A stretch of 64,000 bases of DNA from positions 7,679,526 through 7,743,525 of the forward strand of contig NC_047083.1 of NCBI RefSeq assembly GCF_902459465.1, read 5' to 3'. Positions 1 through 12,258 of this stretch are shown here, one piece after another. Position 1 is the first letter of the stretch; each line of letters starts with the position of its first letter. A program made the translations under genes and the position numbers. The notes beneath the pieces are model-generated. The model had not been told where the DNA came from. It did no database searches and worked only from the letters and a program-made list of their open reading frames with translations. Source of the DNA: Asterias rubens (Eukaryota > Echinodermata > Asteroidea > Forcipulatida > Asteriidae).

Positions 1-393
1 CAAAAATCTCATTAGCTGATTTACATTACACGGGCCTAAAATTCGGCAACCATGTTAGCCTGACATTTCTCATCAAAATTAAACCATCTGAACAAAAGCA
101 TGCAGCAGGTGGAAGTCAATTTCATAAATTGTTCAAAAAATTAGTGCTGAGAAAAACCATACCTGAAAAACAAGTTGTTGAATGTCCGACAAAATCTTGC
201 AAAATTTGAGGCTAATGACCAATTTCCAGTTTTTAAGGGGGGGGGGGCACATTGGTAATGTCCCGTTATAAATTTGTTTAAGAAATTTGTTTAAGAAATT
301 ACTGTGAAAATCTCTTTAGAATGCCATTCACTTGAACCTCAGACATAAAACCCCACTGCAATGTTCTTATAGCACTTTATTGACACCTGGGCC

Positions 394-930
394 CAATTTC
401 ATAGAGCTGCTTAGGCAGAAAATATTGCTTAAAAATTTTCTGCTAAGCAGAATTATGCAGGATACCAGTCTCAAATTGTACTTGTGACATGGTAGTTTGG
501 CTGGTAACCTTACACTGGTAAAAGCATAATTTTGTTTTGCTAAGCTTATTTTTGTGCTTAAGCAGCTCTATGAAATTGGGCTGCTTAAGCAGAAAATATT
601 GCTTAACAATTTTCTGCTAAGCAGATTTATGCAGGATACCAGTCCCAAATTGTACTTGTGACATGGCAGTTTGGCTGGTAACCTTACTCTGGTAAAAGCA
701 TAATTTTGTTTTGCTTAGCTTATTTTTGTGTTTAAGCAGCTCTATGAAATTGGGCTGCTTAAGCAGAAAATATTGCTAAACAATTTGCTCCTTAGGAGAA
801 TTCTGCAGGGTACCAGTCACAAATTGTACTTGTGACATGGTAGTTTTGGCTGGTAACCTTATTCTGGTAAGCACAATTTTGTTATGCTTAGCTATTTTTC
901 CGTGCTTAAAGCAGCTCTATAAAATTGGGC
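394..930. repeat. Three head-to-tail units (174 bp) of the AATTTCATAGAGCTGCTTA palindromic element
   Basis: The motif CTGCTTAAGCAGAAAATATT recurs at 174-base spacing (407, 581, 755). Each unit starts with AGCTGCTTAAGC and ends GCTTAAGCAGCTCTATGAAA, so it is self-complementary end to end. The core includes ACCAGTCACAAATTGTACTT and GGCTGGTAACCTTA. Single copies of this family occur throughout the window. Confidence 0.85.
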
Positions 931-1454
931 CCCGATTGGCATCTAAAAGCCGCTCATTTTATTATGACAGGTTGAGAGCTATGTATGATTTATGAGGCAC
1001 ATTTATTAAGCGTCTTAGTCAGGGTTACAAGGTGATGTGGCGCAATCTGTAGCCAGAGACGCCAGAAAACACCGCCAGAAATACCGGGGAAAACCCCTGT
1101 CCTATAATAATATACTGGGAACTGTTGAGTGCGTTACACAACACATTGCTTAATATTTCATCCCAGGGAAACGCAATTATGGAGAAGAAGGGGCACAAGT
1201 CCTCACTGTTTTCACAAAGGGCAAATTAAGCTACTGCAGCCATATTCATTTTTGGAGAAAACCCTGTTTGAAGTTATGCATTCTTTTAAACCATTGTTTC
1301 AAAAACTGTTTGCCAATAAAACGTTGAATTTTTTCCAAGCATGAAAGTGGGAGATCCCAAATTGCAAATTAAATTAATGTTGTTACTTTCAATCAGTAGT
1401 ATTTTAATTAATTAACAATGAACTGTTGAACACGAGTTTCTCTTCTTATTGGTG

Positions 1455-1542
1455 TGAGGAGGGGGATGGGGGATGGGGAGGGGGGTTGGGGGATGGGGAG
1501 GGGGGTTGGGGGATGGGGAGGGGGGTTGGGGGATGGGGAGGG
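1455..1542. repeat. G-rich minisatellite (GGGGATGGGGAGGGGGGTT)
   Basis: About four units of GGATGGGGAGGGGGGTTGGG. Closely spaced G runs make it a strong quadruplex candidate. Confidence 0.85.
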
Positions 1543-1743
1543 TAATTGACTTATTTAAAGGCAAAGCGCACCTTTGGTTTTTGGAATCGTTCAATTGTTT
1601 TAATACAGTAAAACTATTTCATTTCATTTGGTCATGTTTTAGAGATACCGCTGAAAAATCCGGAGCGAGTATGTCCATGCAGGAAGAATGATCTCTGATA
1701 GAAGGAGTAGGAGTACACAAAAACCATGCAATCGTTAATATGC

Positions 1744-2131
1744 TTTAAAGGCAGTAGACACTATTGGTAATTACTCAAAATAATTATCAGCATAAAACCG
1801 TACTTGGTAACGAGCAATGGGGAGAGGTTGGTAGTATAAAACATTGTGAGAAACGGCTACCTCTAAAGTGACGTAGTTTTCGAGAAAACAGTAATTTTCC
1901 ACCAATTTGATTTTGAGACCTCAAGTTTAGAATTTGAGGTCTCGAAATCATGCATCTGAAAGCACACAACTTCGTGTGACAAGGGTGTTTTTTCTTTCAT
2001 TATTATCTTGCAACTTCGACGACCAATTGAGCTCAATTTTTCACAGGTTTGTTATTTTATGCATATGTTGACATACACCAAGTGAGAAGACTGGTCTTTG
2101 ACAATTACCAATAGTGTCCAGTGTCTTTAAA
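1744..2131. mobile_element. TTTAAAGGCACTGGACAC-family MITE
   Basis: This family, about 385 bp, starts TTTAAAGGCAGTGGACAC, then ATTGGTAATT, and ends AATTACCAATAGTGTCCA, then CTGCCTTTAAA. This copy has the GAGACCTC...GAGGTCTC hairpin core at about 1915-1955. Confidence 0.85.
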
Positions 2132-2473
2132 AAGCCAAAAAGAAACACTACTTTTTTAAAAACATCCAAGTAAAAGCTGCATTAAATTAGCGGAAGGAAA
2201 GCTGACATACTCATCTATAAAGCCGTCAAGTCTGCCGACAAATAAAAAAACGTTTCAGGAAATTTCACTCACTTCCAGATCCAAGAAAGTTAAACAAGAT
2301 GAGTGTTGTTTTTATGTCAATAGATTGTCAGAGACAGAGATTAAATGTTGGGTTAATTAAAAATGTTGGGATAATATTAAAACAATTCACCGGTAAAACA
2401 TGAAAATCATTTGAATATATTCCACATACAGCAGTTTTTAAAAGTTTTGTTTCACTTTGTTTGATTTGAACTT

Positions 2474-2837
2474 AGAGGTACTTGACACTTTTGGTAATCA
2501 CTCAAAGCAGTTGTTAGCATAAAAAAAAAACTTGGTAACGAGCAATGGAGAGCTGTTCATAGTATAAAACATTGTGAGAAACGGCTCCCTCTGAAGTAAT
2601 GTAGTTTTTGAGAAAGAGGTAATTTCTCACTCAAATAATAAAAGACATTGAGCCCGAAGCCTTTTATATTCATCTAAGCAAACAAAGTTGTGCAACAAGG
2701 GTGTTTTTTCATTCATTATTCTCTTGCATAATCGACCAATTGAGCCCAAATTTTCACAGATTTGCTATGTTCTGCATTTGGTGGGCTACACCATTTGAGG
2801 ACGCTGGTCTTTGACAATTACCAAACGTGTCCAGCTC
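2474..2837. mobile_element. TTTAAAGGCACTGGACAC-family MITE, diverged
   Basis: AGGTACTTGACACTTTTGG at the left and CCAAACGTGTCCAGCTC at the right; the central hairpin is the AATAAAAGACTT type, partly lost. Confidence 0.75.
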
Positions 2838-3187
2838 AATTCAAAACTCTGATCTTTTTTTCCAATTAAGTTTTTTACTCACAAAACTATTTCAACACGA
2901 GAATTCACAAAAAAAGCAGTCTACACCGTGTTTGTAAATTGAAAGTGAAAAGAAACATGAACAAAACTTGATGAGGGATTAGACTTGAGCCTTAGGCCAG
3001 GAAGTTGAGCTAATGATCTCGTGTTTTTTCCCCTCGGACTTGACAGCCGAAAAATGTTTGGAGATTTGGCATCCCAGTAAAAAGTGTCAACACAATGGAT
3101 GGTTGGCAACATGTTGTTAGTTAATTGGTTGTGTAGAGAATTTATTATTTTTATTTTGGCAGAGTTTTGAGAGAGAAATTCCACAAG

Positions 3188-3356
3188 AAATTTTTTTTTT
3201 TGAGTGAGAACTTACTCACTCTTTCTGAAAAACTATGTTACTTCAGAGAGAGCCGTTTCTCACAATTTTTTATAAGCTCTCCATTGCTTGTTACCAAGTA
3301 AGTTGGTATGCTAACAATTGTTTTGAGTAATTCCCAAGAGTGTCCAGTGCGTTTAA
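3188..3356. mobile_element. Half copy of the same MITE family
   Basis: Only the right half remains, from TGAGTGAGAACTTACTCAC to GAGTGTCCAGTGCGTTTAA. Confidence 0.7.
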
Positions 3357-3613
3357 CTCATTCAGAGTAAATAAGGCTACTGCAAGACCAATAGTTGATC
3401 TCAACCACATGACTTTGTTGACAGAACAAGATACAGTTTCTTGATTTCTTTTGACTATCACTTACCAAAAGGTTCCCAGACTGTAGGTTTTATTTAGGTT
3501 TCCACATTATAATAAAATTATCGGTTTCCACGTTATGTAATAAAATGATCATTCTATCTCAACACCTCAAGGCTACTAACATGTTGGAAAAATCAACTAT
3601 TCTACCATATAAT

Positions 3614-3994
3614 ATTAAAGGAAAGGTACACGTTTGGTAATTGTCAAAGACCAGTCTTTCTCATTTGGTGTATCCCAACATAAGCATAAAATATAAGCCT
3701 GTGAAAATTTGAGCTAAATTGGTCATCCAAGTTGCAAGAAATGATGAGAGAAAAAACACTCTTGTTGGACGAATTTGTATGCTTTCAGATAGGAATAAAA
3801 GACTTCTGGCTAGAAGTCTTTTATTATTTTAGTGAGAAATTACCTCTTTCTCAAAATCTATGCTACTTCAGAGGATTGGAGCCATTTCTCACAATGTTTT
3901 ATACAATCAACAGCTCTCCAATGCTCATTACCAAGTCAGTTTTGAAGTTAATATTTGTTTTGAGTAATTACCAAACGTGTACCTTCCCTTTAAA
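3614..3994. mobile_element. TTTAAA-type MITE, AATAAAAGACTT hairpin subtype
   Basis: Both ends are intact (TTAAAGGAAAGGTACACG and CGTGTACCTTCCCTTTAAA). The centre is an inverted repeat around TGGCTAGAAGTC at about 3795-3830. The ORF in this region is a by-product of the repeat. Confidence 0.8.
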
Positions 3995-4460
3995 CACCAT
4001 ATTGTTTTTAAATTGCCTAAAATGTCCCCTGGGCATTCCATACGTTTTATAACACCTACTGACTATAAAAACTGTACGACGTCTTATCTAAAGTGATTTT
4101 TATGAATAGTAAACTTGATGACAGTTTCTTCTTTAAAGGTCGGTTTTATGTTCGTTTAATGATCCTTAACATGTCAGATTGTGATGGAAAAGGAGCCTGT
4201 CGGACAGACAACTGTCCTGTTAATAAATCAACATATTGCGTGCTGAGCGAAAAAAAATTTTTTTTGGAGGAATAAGTGGATATTGAGTGAATCCCAAAAC
4301 TGAATAAACCTTGGAGCCCCTCTTCAATACTTGATGCTCCTCTGGGCTTGAATTTTACAATGGACTGCACGCCACAGCAGGCCTGGAATTTAATGAATTT
4401 CATTTTGCAAAGGACACTTCCATTGGAATTATGTTTGGATATGCCAAGTGAGAAATACAA

Positions 4461-4705
4461 GGCCCAATTTCATAGAGCTGCTAAGCATGAAAATTGGCTT
4501 AGCATGAAATTTCTTCCTTGATAAAAACAGATTACCAATCGAATTTTCACTTTGTTGCATTTCCTAGTTACTGGTATTCAGCTGTTGTATGGTTATCTTG
4601 AAAATCACGTAGAAATTTGGTTGGGAAATCCTGTTTTTATCAAGGCAAACTTTTCATGCTAAGCACATTTTTGTACTTAGCAGCTCTATGAAGTTGGACC
4701 CTGGT
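4461..4705. mobile_element. Palindromic MITE, AATTTCATAGAGCTGC family
   Basis: Starts CCCAATTTCATAGAGCTGC and ends GCAGCTCTATGAAGTTGG. The internal arm TTGATAAAAACAGATTACC pairs with ATCCTGTTTTTATCAAGG near the other end. Confidence 0.8.
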
Positions 4706-4734
4706 CATTAACAATTGTCAAAGGTGTCCTGGGG

Positions 4735-4880
4735 TTGATTTCACAAAGATAGTCCCAACTTAGGATTAGTCCTGTTTAGGTCCCTTTAAGAGTTTTAGCA
4801 AACTTAGGACGAGTAATTTAGGACAAGTAACTTGTCCTAAGTATTGAGATAAGACTAGTCTTAAATCTTTTTAAAATCCA
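4735..4880. mobile_element. GGACTAGTCCTAACTTAGGA-type palindromic element
   Basis: Short foldback repeats built from TTAGGACGAGTAAC and its complement, flanked by GATTTCACAAAGA-like ends. Other copies: about 8625-8700, 29125-29225, 42897-43050 and 49872-49970. Confidence 0.7.
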
Positions 4881-5489
4881 CCCCAGTGCCTTTAAGTTCA
4901 TTGATGAGGCATCCTTGGTTTTACTATACCAGAATAATGATAGTATTAATAGTAACATTTCTTTTCAAGTTTGTAGCAATTTGCTGCATTTGAATGCCCT
5001 GGAAAACACTTGATGGTGTTTTAGGGTCACGGAATAGGGTCACAGTGTTAGTTTTTGGTTAACCACTTGTTTGATAAAACCACAATAAGTAATTTCACAA
5101 ATGCCGCCATCAAAAAACAAAAATATCTTGCGGCTGTCCCCAATTTGAAAGGTTCACAAGGTCACGACCTCTGAATAAAAGTTGCCATGTTCAATACCTC
5201 GATGTGACGTTGAAGGATTTAATACAGTCACCGGTGTATTAGTTGTCAAATCATAAGGGCACCTGAGAATAGGGCCACAAGGGGCTAGGGATTTTAACTC
5301 CTTCAAATCGAAGTGAAATTAATGCTTATCTTAGATATACAGATGATTTTTACAGTGTTGACATCTCGAGGGGACAATTGCACCAGGAGAACGTATGCTA
5401 TTTTGTATGGTTAGAAGGGGTAGGGTTGGGGTCAAGAAGGGGTTGGGGTGGGGGGACGGAAATGTTCCCAGCATTTGATGAGAAATTAG

Positions 5490-5650
5490 TTATTGACCCC
5501 TTGCACGAGCGTCACACGCGGCGACCAATGGCACGCTCACCATGTTGGTGGGCAGTTAGGTTTACGTGTATTAACGCCGCGTCGCCTAAAGTGCACACTT
5601 CACTGCATAACGCACAGCATAGAGTTGTATATGAAAACGCACAGTGAAAT
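5490..5650. repeat. Repeat with GGCACGCTCACCATGTTGGT core
   Basis: TTGACCCCTTGCACGAGCGT, CACCATGTTGGTGGGCAGTT and GCCTAAAGTGCACACTTC. An inverted copy lies at 31030-31130. The overlapping ORFs have no independent support. Confidence 0.7.
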
Positions 5651-5834
5651 TGCCCACCAGTATGGCGCATTAAAGATTTTTCTGATGATGACGTCAGGTG
5701 AAATGGGTCAAAAAGAGAAGTGCAGTAGAGACAGATTTCCTGTGTCGTACCTTCAATCATGGAGGTAGTCAACAAGTGGGACATGTTGATTGCGGTGGTC
5801 TAGGGATCACTTCAAATAGTGTGGTTAGGCCTAG

Positions 5835-6178
5835 TTAAAGAAACTGGACACTATTGGTAACTACTCAAAATAAACTTGCTTTGTAATGAGCAATGGGTAC
5901 CTTTTGTACAACACAAAACACAAATGTCTACAGATTTAGATTAAGATTAAACTTACACGGTTTAAAGATAATGATGGTAGAAAGCATTTCAGATGGCTAA
6001 AAAAGTCTTTTATTAATATTTGAGTGTGAAATTACCTCCTTCTCAAAAACTACCATACTTCAGAAGGAGCCGTTTCTCACAATTTTTTATACTATCAACA
6101 GCTCTCCATTGCTCACCAAGTAATTTCTTATGCTAGCAATTATTTTGGGTAAATACCATAGCTTTCCAGTGCCTTTAA
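5835..6178. mobile_element. TTTAAA-type MITE, abutting a second family
   Basis: TTAAAGAAACTGGACACTAT to CCAGTGCCTTTAAAG. Its terminal TTTAAAG is also the first base run of the palindrome at 6174-6561. Confidence 0.8.
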
Positions 6179-6561
6179 AGGAACACTTTGCCTTGGATCG
6201 GTCGAGTTGGTTTTGAAAAGCGTTTGTAACCGTTTGTTATAAAATGCATGGTTAGAAAGATGCTTTAAAGTAGAATACAATGATCCACACAAATTTGCCT
6301 TGAAATTGCGTGGTTTTCCTTTTACTTTACGAACTAACATGGTCGGCCATTTATGGGAGTCAAAACCTTGACTCCCATACATAGCCGACCGTGTTAGTCA
6401 ACGAGGTAAAAGGAAAACCACGCAATTTCGAGTGATACTTGTGTGAATCATTGTATTCTACTTTTAAAACATCTTTCTAACCATATGCATTTTGTAACAA
6501 ATGGTTACAAACGCTTTTCAAAGACCAACTCTTCCGATCCAAGGCAACGTGTTCCTTTAAT
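6174..6561. mobile_element. Near-perfect long palindrome, TTTAAAGGAACACGTTGCC family
   Basis: About 390 bp that can fold back almost completely. The ends are TTTAAAGGAACACTTTGCC and GGCAACGTGTTCCTTTAA. At the centre, TGGGAGTCAAAACCTTGACT with its complement forms the tip. Full copy also at 29231-29621; partial copy at 12057-12258. Confidence 0.88.
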
Positions 6562-6982
6562 GGACACCTGGAACTACTGGATACTGATACAATGCAGTTA
6601 CATTCAATGTGTCAATTTAATGTTGTTACCTTACACGACTCTGCTGAGTTCAGTGCAGACTTTAGTAAACATGAATGTCGTATAAGATTACAAGAAATTG
6701 AATCAGGTGCAAGACTGTCACCTGAAATGAGCTTGCACAATACTTGACTTGTTGTCCAAAAGGAAAGCTGTTTTTGAGACCTAAAATGTAAAAAAAATGC
6801 TTTCCATTTGCTTGTTTTGTTTTTTGAAGGACATCAATGTGCTTGCTCCTTAGTAAAAGGCACCTCTTCTAAATTTCTAAAGGGGCTTTTTAAGGGCCAC
6901 CAAGGCAAGGAAATTGCCTCAGTTGCCCCTGCAAAACATCAGTCTCTTAGCTGTCTCCGAGTGTGATTTATAGATATGGCTG

Positions 6983-7372
6983 TTTAAAGCCACTGCACAC
7001 TATTGGTAATTGTCAAACACCTGTCTCCTCATTTGGTGTATCTCAACATATGCATCAAACAACAAACCTGTGAAAGTTTGAGCTCAATCGGTCGCCGAAG
7101 TTGGGAGATAACAATGAAAGAAAAAAACACCCTTGTCACATGAAGTTGTGTGCTTTCAGATACTTGATTTCGAGACCTCAAATTCTAAATCTGAGGTCTC
7201 AAATTCAAATTCGTGGAAAATTACTTCTTTCTCGAAAACTACATTACTTCAGAGGGAGCCATTTGTCACAATGTTTTATACTTTCATCCTCTCCCCATTA
7301 TTCGTTACCAAGAACGGTTTTATGCTAATAATTATTTTGAGTAATTACCAATAGTGTCCACTGCCTTTAAAG
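6983..7372. mobile_element. TTTAAA-type MITE, GGTCTCGAAATC hairpin subtype
   Basis: TTTAAAGCCACTGCACACTA to CACTGCCTTTAAAG. The central inverted repeat GAGACCTCAAATTC ... TGAGGTCTC lies at about 7170-7205. It shares its terminal TTTAAA with the next element. Confidence 0.85.
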
Positions 7373-7692
7373 CCATTGGACCCTTTCGGTAAACAGTATT
7401 GTCCAAGGCCCACACTTCGTGTATCACAACTTCTATATCAAATAACAAACCTGTGAAAATTTGGGCTTAATCGGTCATCGGAGTCGGGAGAAAAAAACGG
7501 GAAAACCCACCCTTGTATCCGCGCGTTGCGCCGTGTCATGACATGTGTTTAAAATAAATCCGTAATTCTCGTTAACGAGAATTGATATTGGTTTACTGTT
7601 TTCTCAAAAAGTAAAGCATTTCATGGAACAATATTTCAAGAGAAGTCTTTTTTTCTTTTTTTCTTTTTTTTCTGTACCGAAAGGGTCCATGC
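7366..7692. mobile_element. TTTAAAGCCATTGGACAC-family element
   Basis: It starts inside the end of the previous MITE and ends CCGAAAGGGTCCATG. The core contains TCTCGTTAACGAGA and CCGTGTCATGACATG palindromes. A fuller copy lies at 30318-30700. Confidence 0.8.
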
Positions 7693-8009
7693 ACTTACTT
7701 GTACAAGATTGGTAATTGATTTGAAAGTAGTTCAAGAAATATTAAGAACAAAGTTGGCCGTGAAATTTTGATTTGAGAACCCAAGCCTTGGAACTAATTA
7801 CATGACTAACAAAGCATCAAGTTAACAAATTGCTAGCAGGAACTTGCAACTAAATAGACAATTTAGGGAGAGTCCTTTTCAATTATCAAGTGCTTCCTAA
7901 AAAATCCTAACAGGGCTCGAATTTGGGGAATATAACATCCACAAGACTGATGGGGCTTGTAGCTAAAAATGTCATGGGTGGTTTAGAACGTCAAATTCAA
8001 GTTTTGATG

Positions 8010-8395
8010 GTTAAAGGCAGTGTACACTATTGGTAATTGTCAACAACTAGCCTTCATACTTGGTGTATCTCAACATATGCATAAAATAACAAACCTGTGA
8101 AAATTTGAGCTCAATTGGTCGTCGAACTTGCGAGATAAGAATGAAAGAAAAAACACCCTTGTCACACGAAGTTGTGTGCGTTTAGATGGTTGATTTCAAG
8201 ACCTCAAGTTCTAAATCTGAGGTCTCGAAATCAAATTCGTGGAAAATTACTTCTTTCTCGAAAACTATGGCACTTCAGAGGGAGCCGTTTCTCACAATGT
8301 TTATACCATCAACCTCTCCCCTTTACTCGTCACCAAGAAAGGTTTTATGCTAATAATTATTTTGAGTAATTACCAATAGTGTCCACTGCCTTTAA
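8010..8395. mobile_element. TTTAAA-type MITE, GGTCTCGAAATC hairpin subtype
   Basis: TTAAAGGCAGTGTACACTAT to GTCCACTGCCTTTAA; both ends and the hairpin are intact. Confidence 0.85.
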
Positions 8396-8399
8396 GTCA

Positions 8400-8640
8400 T
8401 TGGAGCGTGGGTTCGAATCCCCTTCATGACCTTTTTATCCTTGAGCAAGATGCTTGACTAAAATGTGTCTCTTCACCCATGGGTTTAAATGGGTACCTGC
8501 GAGGGTAGAGGTTGATATTGTGTATGAAGAAAGCCTTGGGAGTGCTACGGTTGCCCAGGTTGTATACTCCCCACCCACCAGGGAGCTGAGAAAGATTAGA
8601 GGAATGTTATCGCCCAATGACCAGGAGTAAATTTAGGACT
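8400..8640 (+). mobile_element. SINE tail with B-box-like start
   Basis: GCGTGGGTTCGAATCCCC, then GAGCAAGATGCTTGACTAAA, GGGTACCTGCGAGGGTAGAG and CACCAGGGAGCTGAGAAAGA. Same tail family as 52490-52680. Confidence 0.6.
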
Positions 8641-8691
8641 AGTCTTATCTCGAGCTAGGACGAATTACTCATCCTTACTTGTAGGACTGAC

Positions 8692-9076
8692 CTTAAAGGA
8701 ACGTTACAGAATTGGTAAGAAACAAAAATCGTGAAGATCACAAATTTACATAAAACTTACATGGTCTAATGATGATGATAGTAGAAACATCCCTTGAAAT
8801 ATTTCTGTCTGAAATTTCATATTTGATGAGAAATAAACAATCTAATTTGGCGATCTGAGTTTATCGCTCAGTGAGCGTTTTATTCATTTTTGTTTTGGCA
8901 TGGATGCAATGCAAAGTTTGTAATCAGTTTTTCACTATTCTCTCGTGACCAAGATGGCCGATCGATCGCAAACTTCTACAGGTTTGTCAGTTTATGTATG
9001 GTGGATTACATAAAGTGCTTACACTGCCAGCAACTTTTTTGCTAGCAAAACCAATTCTGCAATGTTCCTTTAAGTT
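8692..9076. mobile_element. TTTAAAGGAACGTTACAGAATT-family element
   Basis: TTAAAGGAACGTTACAGAA at the left and TTCTGCAATGTTCCTTTAA at the right, with a GCTAGCAAAA arm. A 5' fragment recurs at 53394-53455. Confidence 0.7.
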
Positions 9077-9089
9077 TTTAATATTTCCT

Positions 9090-10660
9090 ATAACCCTTTG
9101 TGAAATCGGCCCATGGGGCACTAATGTAAAGCGCATTGAGTGATTGTATTTATGATTTTTATTATGGAGGGGCTATATTTGGGGGTGGGGCATAGTCCTC
9201 CCTCCCCCTTGCCGCTACTGGGTGGCCAAGGAAAACCATAACTTAGGTCCCCAAGTGGTACCTGTCGATGGAGTTATTCCTATTAGTTTTTGTACACCTG
9301 CGAGTGTAAGGGAATCATGTCTGTCAGTTCTTTGTTGACTTTTTTTTGCACACCTGGGGAATCATTTTCATGTCAACACCATCAGAGGTCAAATTTAATA
9401 CCAACTTTTGAAACTAAAGATCAGAGTTTTTTTACTGGTGAAAGCAGAGCTAGGGAAAGATTGGCAGGTAGGCTGCTCTTTTGTAAAAGTTGATGCTACA
9501 ATTCAATAAATGGGTAGGCCCTATTTTAGTGGTACGCTACATGCTCGGCAGCGCAGATTGTGTTCTCCCAAAAGATGTCTCAGTGACCAGGATAATCATG
9601 TTTGAGCACCATGAGTGCCATCTAAACAAGAAACAACTTTTATTATGTTAATTGTTAGGCCAACAGGGCTTGAACTTCGACCTCCAAGGGACAGGGTAAA
9701 TTCCCCCTGGCATCGGGCACTTCTATCAGGAAAATGTCAATTTGTATAGACCTTTCTTTTGCGACGTCACAGCCCGAGTTTTTGCCAACCCAGATTGGAA
9801 AACTATGGAAAGCCGTAAGTGCAAATTAAGAAAAGATCGCTATTTTTTGTAACAATGTAACAAAATTTGTTGATTTTGTTAAAAACAAAACAAATAATTA
9901 TGAGAGGTTTTTTTATTTAATTGAAAGTTTGCAGAAAATGCTGAATTTGGTTAAAACATCTGTTTTTAAGATTGAGTGTTTTACTAACATTCGGCCGACC
10001 ATGCCAACCAAGGGGGTTTGTTTATCAACAAAAGAAAGGTCTATTGAAACTTTGCAAAGGGCACCACAGCAAAAGCACAGGGCACTGAGGCAACTGCTGT
10101 GGGTGAATTCAAGGCCTGGGCCTATGATTAAAGTATCATTTTTACAAATAGGCCTAGCTTATGTACACAGCACCCCCCCCCCATGTTTTCTCATGTGTTC
10201 CTATTTCTTGACCTAAAACTAAATTAAAATCCATTATTTCTTGACCTAAAACTAAATTGAAATCCACAAACTGGTAGGGCTACAATCCCGGCCATATCTC
10301 ATGGGCCCCCCTGCCCCCTTTCAATGTTGGTTCCAATTGCTGGTTGTGTTCTGAGTTGTGTTCTGAGTTACAGTCAACATTGAGCGGGGGGCGGGGGACA
10401 AATGTTTTGAATGTGAATGGGAAGTGCACAGGGAATCGTTGTATACAACGTTAGGAAAGGGTGGCCCAAGCATTTTGGCCGGGATTGTAGCTCTACAATT
10501 CCAGATTTCTAGTTTTGGAATTAAGGGAGAAATTTGGAATCAGTCTACCAGATGCGTTATTTTTCCTGAGGGCAAGTTATTGGAAGTGGTAGGTTGGACT
10601 CCAAACAGAAAGCCAATTGACTTATCATTCAACACATTGGTGCCCAGGGGAAACAGGTTT
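9090..10660. other. Intergenic, no gene recognised
   Basis: Contains scattered poly-C and poly-T runs and a short direct repeat TTATTTCTTGACCTAAAACT at 10200 and 10236. Short open frames have no start context or domain. Confidence 0.5.
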
Positions 10661-10669
10661 TGCTAATTT

Positions 10670-10850
10670 CACTCTAGGTTTGGTACCCTGAACAAAGATA
10701 TTGACAAAATAGGGAGACCGCCAACATAGGGCTAGATAGTTCCATACAGTAAGGTGCTCTATGACGGCACAGTTGGTCGAGCGCCGGCTCGCTAAACCGG
10801 AGGTCACTGGTTCAAATCAATCAGTTTTTCTTTGTTTAAACCCCAAATTA
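10670..10850 (+). mobile_element. tRNA-related SINE, plus strand
   Basis: GTACCCTGAACAAAGATATT, GACAAAATAGGGAGACCGCC, then CACAGTTGGTCGAGCGCCGG and GGAGGTCACTGGTTCAAAT, followed by TTTCTTTGTTTAAACCCCAA. Confidence 0.65.
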
Positions 10851-11703
10851 AAAGTGATCAAAAGTAAGATTACCATGGATGAAGCAAAGGAATTATTTTA
10901 CACTGTAAATGTAAGATTTAACCATCATAATGAACTCAAGTCCTGCTATGGTAATTTTTTCTTTGTTAAAAAAAACCAAAACTAGATTAGCGAATTGTAA
11001 ATTTTTGTGCCCCCTGACATCCCCCCCCCCCTCTGGATCCCAGACTGCAGGCCTGATATGCTTCTTTTTTGAAGGGGCAAGGGCACCAAGGCATTTTCTC
11101 CTTGGTAAAAGGCACACTATGAGGAAATTAAGTTTGAACTGGAGCATCTCAAAGACACGAAGGCAATGGCAGGGCCCCTGCCGTATGCAATAACCTTCAT
11201 TGCCTCCATGAAGTATCAGGCTTGCGACTGATAATGGTTCGTAACCCCTTCGGCAGGGGATTCCTGTAATCATCATCCCCAAACAAATTCTACCTCCATT
11301 GCCCAAACTATAAAAGCTACATTTTCTTGGAGTCCCTCTTCAAAAGTCTTCCCCAACAGAAAGTGCCTTGCAATCAAGACACTATCACCATTTGTTGAGG
11401 GGATCACAACCTGTTACAAATTTTCCAAAACAAACAAGTAGTAAATGGCTCCCTCCCCTGGGAGTTTGGTGACACCACAGAGCAAGGAACAGTGACACTG
11501 TTGCCACAAGATGCCTATCCATCAGGATGACTGACAGTGAGTTGGGTTACCAGGGAAGCCTTTGGGTAACCAGGGAGGCCCTGTCAATTGTCACTCTGCT
11601 ACAAAGGGATCAATGGCTCCCTGCCTCCCAATGTACAACAATACAATGTACAACAATACAAGCCCAGTTCCTGCCTTTGCACACCAGTGAGCCCAGTACA
11701 TAT

Positions 11704-12057
11704 TACACTCTAAAAAATAAAGAGTTGAATCCAACACTTGCATGAGTTCGGTGAGTGACTACACTTTGAAAGTGTTGGATCCAGCGTTTTGTTTGTTAAG
11801 TCTAGCATTTTTAATTTTTGATGCAACGCAAAAAGGGTTAATTCAACCATTTAAGTGTTATTTCAAAAAAAAATCAAAAATATTCCTTGAAATTGTTGGA
11901 TCAGCTTTTTAAACGTTAAACTGGCACTTAAATTGTTGACTGACCACTTTAAAATACTGGATTCAACAGATTAAATGCTGGATTCAATACTTTCAAACTG
12001 TATTCACTCACCGAACTCATGTAAGTGTTGGATTCAACTCTTTAGTTTTTAGAGTGT
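11704..12057. mobile_element. Foldback MITE with TACACTCTAAAAA ends
   Basis: Left TACACTCTAAAAAATAAAGA then GTTGAATCCAACACTT; right AAGTGTTGGATTCAACTC then TTTAGAGTGTA. The arms also share ATGAGTTCGGTGAGTGA. It leads directly into 12057-12258. Confidence 0.85.
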
Positions 12058-12258
12058 AAGGAACACGTTGCCTTTGATCGGTCGAGTTGGTCTTAAAAGA
12101 GGGTTTGAAACCTTTTATGAAATGCATGGTTAGAAAGATGTTTTAAAAGTAGAATATAAATTATCTACCTAACCATTTGCATTCCATAACATTAACAACC
12201 AGTTTCAATTGCTTTTCAAAGACCACCTTGCCAATCCAAGGCAACGTGTTCCTTTAAA
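12057..12258. mobile_element. Shortened copy of the TTTAAAGGAACACGTTGCC palindrome
   Basis: Both ends remain but the central GGCCATTTATGGGAG tip is deleted. It shares TTTAAA (12253-12258) with the next MITE and abuts the TACACTCTAAAAA element on its left. Confidence 0.8.

Noticed and set aside
394..930. CRISPR-like array
   Set aside because: Spacing is regular, but the units are self-complementary transposon copies 174 bp long in a eukaryotic genome, with no variable spacers or cas genes.
7101..7354. Similar 60-106-codon ORFs recurring at 7.1, 8.2, 19.1, 33.5 and 40.5 kb (MSHEVVCFQ-type and CAFR-LISRPQ-type)
   Set aside because: They are translations of the arms of one MITE family; both strands and frames give similar peptides, so the likeness is at DNA level.
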